Of a stretch of DNA of 64,000 nucleotides, positions 21,176 through 32,584 are shown in pieces (within the stretch, counting starts at the first letter, position 1; each line of letters begins with the position of its first letter). The stretch spans positions 310,001-374,000 of the forward strand of contig CAVVZJ010000011.1 of assembly GCA_963752755.1 (NCBI GenBank). Reading direction: 5' to 3'. The stretch comes from CAVVZJ01 sp963752755. Lineage in GTDB: Bacteria; Planctomycetota; Planctomycetia; Isosphaerales; Isosphaeraceae. The notes under the pieces are model-generated. The model had not been told where the DNA came from, did no database searches, and saw nothing but the letters and a program-made list of their open reading frames with translations. Both the position numbers and the translations under genes were made by a program.

Positions 21176-22195
21176 GTCAAAATCCTCTTGAGGCGGGATG
21201 ACTGGCACGGGACGGGAGGCGCGGCCGGTCCAGCGGTCGAATCCGATGGCGACGAGAAGGAGCGTGCCGGTGAGCACCCCGGCCAGCTCGGCGGGGAGGT
21301 CGGAGAGCCGCAGGCCGTTCTGCAAGACGGCGATGGCGAGCAGGCCGAGCAAGGTGCCGGCGACGCTGCCCCGGCCGCCGAAGATCGAGGTGCCGCCCAG
21401 CACGACGGCCGTGATCGCCAGCAACTCGTAGCCGGTGCCGGCGTCGGCCTTCGCCTGGCCGAGATGGGCGACGTAGATGATCGCCGCCAGGCTCGACACC
21501 AGGCCCGACAGCACATAAACGAGCGCGACCAGCCGCGAGACCGGCAGGCCGGCGTAACGCGCCCCCTCGGGCGAGAAGCCGATGGCGACCAGGCCGCGGC
21601 CGATCGTGCCGCGATGGAGCAGGACCCAGAAGGCGGCGGTCACGGCGACGAAGATCGGCAACTGCGCGGGCACCAGGCCGGCGAGGTAGCCCTGGCCGAG
21701 GAAGAGGAAGGAGGGCGGGAAGTCGGTGAAGTTGTCCACGCCGCCGGTCAGCCCCTCGGCGAGGCCGCGGAAGAGGGAGAAGGTGCCGAGGGTGACGATC
21801 AACGGGGGCAGCTTCAGCCGCGTGATGAGCCAGCCATTAAGGCCCCCCGCCGCGGCGCCGAGGGCGAGGGCCTCCGAGGCCGCCAGCGCGATCGGGTGCC
21901 CGGCGTCGCGCCAGAGCTTGCCGAAGACGACCGCGGCGAGGCCCATCAGCGAGCCGACCGAGAGGTCGATCCCGCCGCGTGACGATCACCGGCGTCAGGG
22001 CCACGGCCAGCAGGCCGATCTCGACGCTGAGGCGGAGGACCTCGAAGCCGTTGGCGAGGGTCAGGAAGTTGGTTCCCGTCACCGCGAAGACGGCGATCTC
22101 AGCCGCGAGCAGCGCGAGCGAGGGCCGCCTGCGACGGGCTCCAGGCGTCGAGGCGGGGAGGCGTCAAGGTCGATCGGAGCGGGATTGTCGGCCAT
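21172..22195 (-). CDS. rhaQ: Rhamnose-type ABC transporter permease 2 (frameshifts)
   Basis: About 340 aa, RbsC/BPD_transp_2 family membrane permease of a monosaccharide ABC importer. The start at 22195 (MADNPAPIDLD) follows the previous permease stop by one base. Frame changes occur near 22115 and 21975. Conserved permease features include GGIDLSVGSLMGLAAVV, LKLPPLIVTLGTFSLFRGLA, GYELLAITAVVLGGTSIFGG and GTLLGLLAIAVLQNGLRL. About 8-10 membrane segments are expected. The stop at 21172-21174 overlaps the binding-protein GTG, but the natural frame reads through this point, so another indel near the 3' end is likely. Confidence 0.75.
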
Positions 22196-22196
22196 G

Positions 22197-23141
22197 TCAG
22201 CGTCCCCCCCGTTCGAGCGCGTCGGAGGCGACGGCGAGGAGGATGATGAGCCCCTGGACGGCCTTTTCCCACTGCGCCGGGGCGCCGAGGAAGACCAAGG
22301 CCGGGCCGATCGAGCCGAGCAAGGCGACGCCGATCAGGGTGCCGAGCGGCCGTCCCCCGTCCGCCCGAGATCGCCACGCCGCCGACGACCACGGCCGCGA
22401 TCACGCGGAGTTCCAGGCCGTTGCCGGCGTTCGGGTCCACGTCGGCGAAGCGGACGGCGTTGAGCCAGGCGGCCAGGGCCGTCAGGGCCCCCATCGCCAC
22501 GAAGGCGGCGAAGACGACCCGCCGCGGTCGGATGCCCGCCAGTCGCGCGGCCTCGGGGTCGGAGCCGGTGGCATAGACGGCCCGACCCGCCGCGAGGTTC
22601 CGCAAGCCCCAGGCGACCGCCGCGAAGACCGCCAGCGCCACGACCGACCACGACCCACTGGCCCGCCGCCTGGCCGAGGCCGAACCACTGGAAGCCGGCC
22701 GGCAGGTTGCGGACGAACTCCCCTTCGCGGGCATAGCGCAAGCCCTTCGCGGCCGATGACCAGCGTCGCCAGCGTGACGACGATCGACGGCAAGCCGAGC
22801 CCGGCGACGAGTGCCCCGTTGAGCGCCCCCATCGCGGCGCCGGCGGCGAGCGTCGCCATCGCCACCAGCGGGATCGGCCAGCCGCCCTTCGCCAGCAGTC
22901 CGGCGACCACGCCACAGATCCCGAACTGGGAACCGATGGAGATGTCGATCTCCCGGCGAGAGGATCACGAGCGTCATCCCGACGGCCGCCACCAGCACCG
23001 GGGCGTTGCTGACGAGCATCGCCCGGATCTGGTCCGCCAGGAAGAACCGCGGCGCCGCGGCGGCCAGGATCGCGAGCAAGGCCGCATACGCCACCGCCAC
23101 CGAGAGCTCGCGGCGGTGACGGCGGATCGTGAGAGCGAGAT

Positions 23142-23145
<4 letters not shown>
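22197..23145 (-). CDS. rhaP: Rhamnose-type ABC transporter permease 1 (frameshifts)
   Basis: About 316 aa, same permease family as its neighbour. The ATG at 23145 overlaps the ATPase stop as ATGA. The N-terminus MNLALTIRRHRRELSVAVAY is followed by AAAPRFFLADQIRAMLVSNA and a VGMTLVILSPG segment. After frame changes near 22960, 22750 and 22680 come VAGLLAKGGWPIPLVAMATL, GLGLPSIVVTLATLVIGREG and GNGLELRVIAAVVVGGVAIS; another change near 22370 leads to the end ALERGGR. With its partner it should form the transmembrane pore of the importer. Confidence 0.72.
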
Positions 23146-24662
<1,517 letters not shown>

Positions 24663-24723
24663 GAGGGAGATTGGAACCTCAGGAAGTATTCACGAGGATC
24701 GAGGGTCAATAACAAACCGGCGG

Positions 24724-25983
24724 TCAGGCGCGGCGGGAGAGGACGTCGCGTTCGTAGGAACGGACCTCGTCAAGCCAGGCGGGGCCGACGGGGACGCCGG
24801 AAGTCGCGCAGTGGTAGTCCCAGACGGCGCCATGGGGCAGCGACTTGAACTCTTCCATCAAGGCCAGCCGGGCCGTCAGGTCGCCCGAGGATTCACGGTC
24901 GCGGAGGAGGTCCGTCGGCTCCAGCAGGGCGATCAGCAGGGCCTTGAGCCAGGCGCGAGTGCCGATCACCCAGGCGGCGACGCGGTTGATGCTGGCGTCG
25001 AAGAAGTCGAGGCCGAGGTGGACGCGGTCGAGGTAGTCGCCGCGGACGAGTTCGTGAGCGAGGGCGCGGACCTCGTCGGTCAGGGTGACGACGTGGTCGC
25101 TGTCCCATCGCACGCCGCGGCTGACATGGAGCAAGACCTCGTCGAGCCAGGGGAGGACGGCGGAGAGCTTGTCGGAGACGACCTCGGTGGGGTGGAAGTG
25201 GCCGGCGTCGAGGCAGAGGACCTTGCGGCGGCTGAGGGCGTAGCCGAGGTAGAACTCGTGCGAGCCGGCGACGAACGACTCGGAGCCGAGGCCGAACAGC
25301 TTCCCTTCGACGGAGTCCCGGTTGACGCCCGGGTCGATCGGCTCGGCGAAGATGGCGTCGAGCGACGCGGTGAGGCGCTCGCGGGGTCCTCGGCGGTCGG
25401 CGGGGGTGTCCTTGGAGCCGTCGGGAATCCAGACGTTGGTGATGCAGGGTGTCCCCAGGGCCGAGCCGAAGGCGGCGCCGATCCGTCGGCAGGCGACGCC
25501 GTGGTCGATCCAGAAGCGGCGAATGGACTCGTGGGGGTGGGTGAGGGTCAGACCGTCGGCGGCGAGGGGATGGGCGAAATAGGTCGGGTTGAAGTCAAGT
25601 CCCAGCCGTCGGTCGGAGGCCCAGGCGATCCAGCCGCGGAAGTGCTCGGGGGTCAACTCGTCGCGGGCGACCCGGGCGCCGGCGGTCTCGGCGTAGATGG
25701 CGTGGAGGCTGAGACGGTGGGTGCCCGGGATCAGGGAGAGGGCGCGGTCGAGGTCGGTTCGAAGTTCGTCGGCCGTCCGAGCGCGGCCGGGGTAGGAACC
25801 GGTGACGGCCAGGCCGCCGCCCAATTCCGAACTGCCACCCTCAAACCCAACAATGTCGTCACCTTGCCAGCAGTGCAGGGAGACGGACAGCGATCGGAGC
25901 CGCTCCAGAGCCCGCTCGACATCGACACCCAGCTCGGCGTAACGCTCTTGCGCCAGCGCAAAGACCTGCTCAATTCGGCCCAT
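24724..25983 (-). CDS. rhaA: L-rhamnose isomerase
   Basis: 419 aa, full length and in one frame. It aligns almost end to end with the E. coli RhaA type: VSLHCWQGDDIVGFEGG, the ATGNYPGKAR-like VTGSYPGRARTADELR, GLDFNPTYFAHPLAADG, IRRFWIDHG, VWIPDGSKD, CLDAGHFHPTEVVSDKLSA, LLHVSRGVRWDSDHVV and LDFFDASINRVAAWVIG. These include the metal-binding Glu, Asp and His residues. It converts L-rhamnose to L-rhamnulose in the cytoplasm. It is the first gene of the minus-strand cluster and is followed by the ABC importer genes. Rhamnulokinase and aldolase genes are not in the window. Confidence 0.96.
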   Translation of the reverse strand: MGRIEQVFALAQERYAELGVDVERALERLRSLSVSLHCWQGDDIVGFEGGSSELGGGLAVTGSYPGRARTADELRTDLDRALSLIPGTHRLSLHAIYAETAGARVARDELTPEHFRGWIAWASDRRLGLDFNPTYFAHPLAADGLTLTHPHESIRRFWIDHGVACRRIGAAFGSALGTPCITNVWIPDGSKDTPADRRGPRERLTASLDAIFAEPIDPGVNRDSVEGKLFGLGSESFVAGSHEFYLGYALSRRKVLCLDAGHFHPTEVVSDKLSAVLPWLDEVLLHVSRGVRWDSDHVVTLTDEVRALAHELVRGDYLDRVHLGLDFFDASINRVAAWVIGTRAWLKALLIALLEPTDLLRDRESSGDLTARLALMEEFKSLPHGAVWDYHCATSGVPVGPAWLDEVRSYERDVLSRRA

Positions 25984-26726
25984 CGAGACCGCCTTGTTGC
26001 ATGGGGATAGAGGAGGAGGCCCATCGAAACGACCGCGAGACCGCGCCGGCCGAGGTCCCCTTCAGTTTACGGGAGGGTTCCACCCCGATGCGAGGGGAGG
26101 TCGAGTTCGTTTTGTCGGGAGGCCGAGTTCGTTTTGTCGGGAGGTTGAGTTCGTTTTGTCGGGAGGTTGAGTTCGTTTTGTCGGGAGGCCGAGTTCGTTT
26201 TGTTACGGGGAAGCGAAGCGTAAAAGTCGACGCTGAGGGCCCAGTGTGACGTCGGGTTCGTTTCGTCGTGGGCGAACAGGGCGTGAGGGAAGTCGAATTC
26301 ACGACAAAAGCACCAGGGTGGTGCAATGGAGAAAATGGGATAAATGTCAATAATAGATAAATTGCATGGAGTTTGAGGGCTCCTTGTCAGTGGAATCCGG
26401 GGGCGATTTCGATGTCCATGAAAAATGGGGGCCCGTCGTTGCCTCAAAAGTGAGGCACGTGGTCTTCGGAGGCTCGGCGCGGACGAAGAACGCGGAAGTC
26501 TGTGAAGCCACATCCTTGTTATCGGAATCGGCACGAGGAGTCTTCCGACAATTCCGGGCTTTTCTCCCGTTGAGGGGGCTTGAAGCCGGCGGACGATGGT
26601 GACGGGATGGCAAGTTGCCAGGGATTGGGGAAATGGGATTGCGACGGGAGGTGATCTCGAATAACTTAGGATTCGCCCGAAGACAAAAGTCAAAGGTCGC
26701 GGCAAGGAGGCGGCGGCCGGTCGGGT
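25984..26726. other. Divergent intergenic region (rhaA / efflux lipoprotein)
   Basis: 743 nt without a supported gene. It holds the 22-bp tandem repeat at 26103-26212, a degenerate further copy near 26254, and the motif AAAATGGGATAAAT at 26332-26345 followed by an A/T-rich stretch with TAATAGATAAAT. GC content is lower than in the genes. It must contain the promoters of both flanking transcripts. Confidence 0.6.
26103..26212. repeat. 22-bp tandem repeat, five units
   Basis: Units begin at 26103, 26125, 26147, 26169 and 26191. Each starts GAGTTCGTTTTGTCGGGAGG and ends in CC or TT; the fifth diverges after GTTTTGT. A looser copy (GGGTTCGTTTCGTCG) lies near 26254. Read on the minus strand the unit gives peptide-like NELNLPTKRT words, but no gene is supported. 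Confidence 0.9.
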
Positions 26727-26747
26727 ATGGCGAAGGGAGTCGCATTG

Positions 26748-29167
26748 ATGCGTGCCCGGATGGATTCCAGTGCTAGCCGCGCGATAAGCAAGGCGTGGCG
26801 ACTGGGAACTCTGGCATTGCTGGTGGCGAGCGGTTGTACGCGGACTCTCTACCATGAGAGGGCCGATCGGGACGTGTACGCAATCCAGAGGGAACGGCAG
26901 ATCGATCCGCGTTGGCGGGTGCCCTTGCGACCCGTCGAGCCTGACGTGCGCTCGCGGTATCGCGACCCGCACGACCCCGACTTCGAGCCGTTCCCGCCGG
27001 ACGACCCGGCGGCCTTGCAGTTCCAGGTCTCCGAGCGGCTTCACCCCTGGCGGGGGTTTCAGAAGCGGATTGCCCGGCGTGGGGTCCGGCCGATCGAGGA
27101 CAAGACCTGGATGAAGATGATCCCGCGCGGGCCGGACGGGGCCGTGCTGCTGACCCGCGAGTCGGCGATGCAACTGGCGGTCATCCATAGCCGGGACTAC
27201 CAATTCCAGCTTGAGTCGCTCTACCTCACGGCGCTCGACCTCAGCCTGACGCGGTTCACGTTCCAGGTGCAGCCGTTTTTCAACGAGTCGCTGGTCTATC
27301 AGCACCGCGGGGCGCCATCGAACGAGAGCAACCAGTTCTTGCCGGCCGGGACGCTGGGCTTTCGCAAGTCGTTTTACACCGTGGCGCAGCTCCTCGTCCA
27401 GTTCGCCAACAGCCTGATCTTCGAGTACAACGGCGCGGGCTTCTCGACGGTCAACTCGCTCCTGACCCTCAACCTGACCCAGCCCCTCCTGCGGGGTGCG
27501 ACGGCCAAGATTGTGACGCAGCCGCTCTCGCTTCAGGAGCGGGCGATGCTCTACGCGATGCGGCTCTTCGCGCGGTTCCGGCGACAACTGTACGTGCAGG
27601 TCACGGCCGGTAACGGCGGCTACCTGTCGTTGCTCGTCCAGCTCCAGAACATTCGCAACCTCGAAGAGAACCTGCGAAGCCTGGAACGGAACCTTGAGGA
27701 GACCGAGGCCCTGGTGGCCGCGGGGAGGAAGTCGCTCTCGGAGCGGGACCAGGTGGCGATCCAGTATCAGGGGTTCCAGCTCCAGTTGCTTCAGGCGCGG
27801 GCTGGCCTCCAGACGGCACTCGATCTCTACCGCCTCCAGCAACTCGGCCTGCCGCCCGACCTGCCGATGACGATCAGCGACGAGCCGCTTCAGATCTTCG
27901 AGCTGAACAACCCGAAGATCCAGGAGATGCGCGGGTAAACGACCAGCTCTACCTGGCGCTCCAGGGGGCCTTCCTCGACCTGGGCGAGGAGACGCCGCCG
28001 CCTCGCGAGGACCTGCTGCGATGGACGCGGCAGTTACTCGAAGGGATGACCCAGCTCGAAACCTTGCTGGAAGGCCCGATCGACGAGATGGCCCGCTGGC
28101 GGCGGAGCCTGGGCCTGATCGACGAGCGCGGCGAGGTGCCGTTGCCGGAGGCGCAGCCGCGGTTTCGCGAGTCGTTCGAACATGACCTGGCCGACCGATT
28201 GAACGACTCGCTCCAGAGGACCATCGAGCAGCTTGCGTCCAACATCGAGGAGACGCGGGCCTTGATCGAAACGATCGAGACGGCTCCCGAGGCGGAGCTG
28301 GTCGAGGTGTTCGCGAAGCTCCGCAACCTGGTCGGCGACGAGTACCGCGGGCGCCTGGCCGATACGTTCGCCACCCAGACGCAGGTGCGCGTCTTCTTGA
28401 TCGAGTTGCCGGAGGTGAACCTGCCCGTCGAGAAGGCGGTCGCGATCGCCCTGGCCAATCGTCAGGACCTGATGAACAGCCGGGCGCAGGTGGCTGATGC
28501 CTGGCGCAACGTGGAGGTCGCCGCCAATGCGCTGCGGGCCGGCCTGACGGTGCAATATCAGGGCCTGCTGGCGAACGACCCGAGCTTTGACGCCATCCTC
28601 CGGCTCGATGCCTCGGCGAGCCTGCATCGGATCGGGATCGCGTTCGACGCGCCGCTGGTCCGCCGGGCGGAACGCAATGCGTACCGGGCGGCCTGGATCA
28701 CCTATCAGCGGGCACGTCGCGCGTACATGCTCAATCACGACCTGGTGGTGCAACAGATCCGCCTCGACATGCGGAACCTGGAACTCAACCGCCGGCAGTT
28801 CGAGATTGCGAGGCAGCAGCTCGTCACCGCCGTCCGGCAGGTGGAGGAGAACGAATACACGCTCCGCACAGGCACGCAACAGGACGCCAGCAACACGCTG
28901 CTCTTGCTCTCATCGCTGACGAACCTGCTGGGTGCGAAGAATTCCCTGATCGGGCTCTGGGTGAATTACGTGACGGCCCGGATGAATCTGTACGCCGATT
29001 TTGACCTCCTGGATATCGACGCCCGGGGAGTCTGGACCAATGAGCATGTCGATCCCGCCCTCTTCGCCGTCCTCGGACCGCCACCAGCCCCCGGAACCGA
29101 GCCCGCCCCCGCCCTCTTCGCGGGGCCGAGCCCGGCGGAGGAGCCGGAGCTTCCTCCGCTTCCTTAG
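26748..29167 (+). CDS. TolC-family outer-membrane efflux lipoprotein (one frameshift)
   Basis: About 806 aa. The start at 26748 has GGGAG 8 nt upstream; an in-frame ATG lies at 26727. A lipoprotein signal (LGTLALLVASGC) places the lipid-modified Cys near residue 30. A long non-conserved region follows, then a TolC-like domain: ESAMQLAVIHSRDYQFQLES, QVQPFFNESLVYQHR and LLTLNLTQPLLRGA. The frame breaks near 27938 and continues as VNDQLYLALQGAFLDLGEE. The second half has LPVEKAVAIALANRQDLMNS, LDASASLHRIGIAFDAPLVR and a helical barrel stretch EENEYTLRTGTQQDAS. It forms the outer channel for the adaptor encoded next, which it overlaps by about 128 nt. Confidence 0.85.
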
Positions 29168-30698
29168 CCGGTCGTTCGTGATCCTGATGGGCACGGGTGC
29201 CGTGGTGGCGCTGGGGTATTACTCAACCGACACGCTCGGCTTGCGTTTGCCCACGAACGAGGACGACCTGCCGCTCCTGAGCACGGCTCGTCGGGCGACG
29301 CTGACGATCACCGTGACCGAGAGCGGCAACCTGGAGAGCACGAAGACCGTCGATGGCGTTTGCGAGGTGATGGGCAGTCAGATCAAGATCATCGAGCTGA
29401 CGCCCGAGGGCACGCACGTCGAGAAAGGGCAGATCGTCTGCCGGTTCGACTCCTCGGAGATCGACAAGAACATCGCCCAGCAGCAAATCAAGGTCCAGCA
29501 GGCTGAGACCAAGATCAAGACGACCGAGCAGGAGGTCGAGATCGCCCGGAACAAGGGCGAGGAGGACAAGGTCACGGCCAAGGTGGAGCTGGAGCTGGCC
29601 AAGCTCACCCTGACGAAGTACGAGAAGAGCGACTTTCCCGCCGAGGTCTTCGACCTCCAGGGCAACATCGCTCAGCAGGCCAGCAAGGCCGAGGAGTCTA
29701 AGGACAAGGTGGACCAGATGCGCGAGCTGGTCCGGAAGGGCTTCCGCACCCCCGAGCAGCTCCGGACCGCTCAGCAGGAATACGAGCAATACAAATTCTT
29801 CCACGACCGCGACCTGACGAAGCTGGAAGGCAAGCAGCAGTACGAGTACCAGCTCAAGAAGACCGAGTATTCGTCGAAGGTGATGCAGGCCGAGGGGAAG
29901 GTGAAGCGAGCCAAGGCCACGGCCGAGGCGTCGGTGACCAAGGCCGCCAGCGAGTTCGAGGCGGCGAAGGCCACTTATGGGCTGGAGAAAAAGCAACTCG
30001 ACGAGTACGACGCGCAGAAAGGGAAGACCGTCATCAAGGCGGAGCAAGACGGCGTGGTCGCCTACGCCAACGAGCCCTGGTACGACTCCAGCCGACAGAT
30101 CCGCGAGGGGGCGATGGTCTGGTTCCGGCAAAAGATCTTCAGCCTGCCCGACATGTCGAGCATGCAGGTGAAGGTCAACATCCACGAATCCCTGATCAAG
30201 AAGGTGAAACCCGGTCAGAAGGCGGAGATTCGCGTCGATGCCTTCCCGAGCCTGGTCCTGCGCGGCACGGTGAAGACCGTCTCCCAGATCGCCGACTCGA
30301 ACCGGAGCTGGATGAGCGGCGGTTCGAAGGAATACACGACGGTCGTCACGATCGATGTCATGCCTTCGGAAGACCTGCGGCCGGGGATGTCGGCCGAGGT
30401 GAAGATCCTGGTCAAGACGATCCCGAACACCCTGGTCGTGCCGGTCCAGTGCGTGGTGGCCCACAAGGGCAATCACTACGTGTACGCGCTGAAAGGCCGC
30501 AAGGTCGAGCGTCGTCAGGTCAAGATCGGCGACACGAACGAGAAGCTCGTCCAGATCGTCGAGGGGCTCCGGGAGGGGGACCGAGTGGCGCAGGACGCCC
30601 AGACCCGCGCCGACCTGGAATTCCAGGGCGAGGCGACCGATGACGAGCCGGCCCCATCGCCGACATCGACCACGTCGCCGGGCGCGGCGCCGTCGTAG
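29040..30698 (+). CDS. HlyD/RND-type efflux adaptor (membrane fusion protein)
   Basis: About 552 aa. A Pro/Ser-rich N-terminus is followed by an Arg-rich stretch and a membrane anchor (FVILMGTGAVVALGYY, about residue 50). Then comes a lipoyl half-motif (KIIELTPEGTHVEKGQIVCRFDSSEIDKNI), a long Lys/Glu/Gln-rich coiled coil (residues 150-340) and the second lipoyl half with KTVIKAEQDGVVAYANEPW. A beta-barrel domain (MQVKVNIHESLIKKVKPGQK, DAFPSLVLRGTVKTVS) ends at about residue 500. It bridges an inner-membrane pump with the TolC-like channel. The start is uncertain (29040 or 29046); both overlap the preceding gene. Confidence 0.88.
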   Translation: MSMSIPPSSPSSDRHQPPEPSPPPPSSRGRARRRSRSFLRFLSRSFVILMGTGAVVALGYYSTDTLGLRLPTNEDDLPLLSTARRATLTITVTESGNLESTKTVDGVCEVMGSQIKIIELTPEGTHVEKGQIVCRFDSSEIDKNIAQQQIKVQQAETKIKTTEQEVEIARNKGEEDKVTAKVELELAKLTLTKYEKSDFPAEVFDLQGNIAQQASKAEESKDKVDQMRELVRKGFRTPEQLRTAQQEYEQYKFFHDRDLTKLEGKQQYEYQLKKTEYSSKVMQAEGKVKRAKATAEASVTKAASEFEAAKATYGLEKKQLDEYDAQKGKTVIKAEQDGVVAYANEPWYDSSRQIREGAMVWFRQKIFSLPDMSSMQVKVNIHESLIKKVKPGQKAEIRVDAFPSLVLRGTVKTVSQIADSNRSWMSGGSKEYTTVVTIDVMPSEDLRPGMSAEVKILVKTIPNTLVVPVQCVVAHKGNHYVYALKGRKVERRQVKIGDTNEKLVQIVEGLREGDRVAQDAQTRADLEFQGEATDDEPAPSPTSTTSPGAAPS

Positions 30699-30825
30699 AA
30701 AGGCGAACGGAGGTCCGGGGTGGGGCGGCACGATCCTCATTGGCCGGATGACGGCATCCTGGGATCGCGGGGGGCCAGCCTTGTGTCGTCGTCATGCTGG
30801 CGAGACGAGGCTCGGCGCCTGACGG

Positions 30826-31047
30826 TCAGGCGTGGGCCACGACCTTGACGCCGGGCAGACCGGGACGGATCGGCTTGCCCTCGTCGTCCTTGCGACGGAT
30901 GCGGACGAGCTGGAATTGGTCGGGATGTTCCTTGATGAGATTCAGGAACTGATCGTCGGAGAGCTTGAGCCCCGCGGCCTGTCGGAGATAGGAGAAGCTG
31001 TGGGCCTTGTCCTTGACAGCCGCCGTCAACGCCTCGATCGTGGTCAT
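30826..31047 (-). CDS. Small conserved hypothetical protein (73 aa)
   Basis: A small protein between two efflux genes but on the opposite strand. AGGAG lies 8 nt before the ATG at 31047. The sequence starts MTTIEALTAAVKDKAHSFSY, with a predicted helical N-terminus, then LSDDQFLNLIKEHPDQFQLV and a basic, Pro-rich tail (IRRKDDEGKPIRPGLPGVKV). The composition (charged, no signal peptide, no Cys) suggests a small soluble protein, possibly nucleic-acid-binding like a winged helix. No family is recognised. The AAAATGGGATAAAT motif lies about 40 nt upstream of its start on the same strand. Confidence 0.7.
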   Translation of the reverse strand: MTTIEALTAAVKDKAHSFSYLRQAAGLKLSDDQFLNLIKEHPDQFQLVRIRRKDDEGKPIRPGLPGVKVVAHA

Positions 31048-31146
31048 TGGGATTACTCCTGCGTCATTAAGTCCATCTCTTCCACAATTTATCCCATTTT
31101 TTGAGTTTTTATTCAAGACCCTGGGCACCTTGACAGCGGATCTCCG

Positions 31147-32421
31147 ATGCGCAAGACCTTCACCGCAGTCCGGCTGGCGATTCGCAACCTGATGCTGCAC
31201 AAGCTGCGGGCGCTCCTGACTGTGCTCGGCCTGATCTTCGGCGTGGCGAGCGTGGTGGCGATGCTGGCGATCGCCGAGGGGGCGAGCTTCGAGGCGCAGC
31301 GGCAGATCGCCGAGCTGGGGGCGACGAACATCATCGTCCAGAGCCGCAAGCCCCTGGACGATCTGAAGCCGCGCGGAGAAGACAGCTTCGTGCTGGCGTA
31401 CGGCCTGACGCACATGGACTTCGAGCGGATCGTCGAGACGATCCCGTCGGTCGTCGGGGCCATGCCGATGCGGGAGTTCCGCCAGAAGGTCCGGCACCTC
31501 GACCAGGAGATCGACGGCCGGATCGTCGGCGCCAACGCCGACTACGCGCGGCTCTCGGCCCTGCGGTTGACCAAGGGCCGGTTCCTCCAGGATGCCGACC
31601 TGGAGCGGTTCGCCAATGTCTGCGTGCTGGGGGCCGAGGTCGCGGACAAGCTTTTCCCGTTCGGTGACCCGCTGAACCAGTCGATCCGGATCGGTGAGAA
31701 GCACTATTACCGCGTGATCGGCGTGACGGCCTTGCGGGCCTCGTCGGCCGGCACCGGGTCGAGCCTGGCGGCGCAGGATTTCAACAAGGATGTCTATATC
31801 CCGATCACAACGGATCGCGTCCGATTCGGCGACGTGATCATGACCGAGAAGCGAGGCAGCTTCAGCGCCGAGAAGATCGAGCTGAGCCAGATCACCGTGG
31901 CGATCGACCGCATGGAGAACGTCAAGCGCACGGCCGACGCGCTGAAGAGCATGCTCAAGCAACACCATGAGAAGAAGGATTACGACGTGACCGTGCCACT
32001 GGAATTGCTGGAGAAGGCCGAGGCGACGAAGCGGATCTTCAACATGGTGCTGGGCTCCATTGCGTCGATCTCATTGCTGGTGGGCGGGATCGGGATCATG
32101 AATATCATGCTGGCGACCGTGACGGAGCGGACGCGGGAGATCGGCATCCGTCGGGCGTTGGGGGCGCGTCGGCGGGACATCACGTTCCAGTTCCTGGTGG
32201 AGACGGCGGTCATGTCGGCCACCGGGGGCCTGATCGGGGTGCTGCTCGGCCTGGCCGTGCCGCCGATCGTCTCGCGGCTGTCGGGTATCCCGGCGGTGAT
32301 CAACCCGTGGTCGCCGGTCCTGGCGTTCCTGATCGCGGTGGGCATCGGGATCGTCTTCGGGGTCTATCCGGCGCGTCGGGCGGCGTCGATGGACCCGGTC
32401 GAGGCGCTGCGGTCGGAGTGA
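31147..32421 (+). CDS. MacB-type ABC transporter permease
   Basis: 424 aa, single frame. It has the MacB/FtsX fold: an N-terminal membrane segment (LLTVLGLIFGVASVVAMLAI, residues 22-41), a large periplasmic MacB_PCD domain (about 45-290, with RQIAELGATNIIVQSRKP and ALRLTKGRFLQDADLERFAN), and three C-terminal membrane helices (ISLLVGGIGIMNIMLATVTE, VMSATGGLIGVLLGLAVPP, LAFLIAVGIGIVFGVYPARR). The cytoplasmic coupling motif TREIGIRRALGARRRDI is typical. With the TolC-like and HlyD-like genes upstream it would form a tripartite efflux system. No MacB ATPase gene lies in the window. Confidence 0.92.
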   Translation: MRKTFTAVRLAIRNLMLHKLRALLTVLGLIFGVASVVAMLAIAEGASFEAQRQIAELGATNIIVQSRKPLDDLKPRGEDSFVLAYGLTHMDFERIVETIPSVVGAMPMREFRQKVRHLDQEIDGRIVGANADYARLSALRLTKGRFLQDADLERFANVCVLGAEVADKLFPFGDPLNQSIRIGEKHYYRVIGVTALRASSAGTGSSLAAQDFNKDVYIPITTDRVRFGDVIMTEKRGSFSAEKIELSQITVAIDRMENVKRTADALKSMLKQHHEKKDYDVTVPLELLEKAEATKRIFNMVLGSIASISLLVGGIGIMNIMLATVTERTREIGIRRALGARRRDITFQFLVETAVMSATGGLIGVLLGLAVPPIVSRLSGIPAVINPWSPVLAFLIAVGIGIVFGVYPARRAASMDPVEALRSE

Positions 32422-32584
32422 GCGGAGCATTGGGCTTCGGGGGACTGATCTTCAAGGCGTCTGCCCGAGTCATCATAATAGGAGGCGCCGAGGGCGAGTC
32501 GCGTCCGATCGGGAGGACGGGCGACGGCCGGAGTGCCGTTCGCACCCCATGCGGGCCCTTGGTTGTCCCCCCCAAGGAGGCTTC

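Noticed and set aside
26103..26212. CRISPR array
   Set aside because: The 22-bp units are directly adjacent with no spacers and there are no cas genes.
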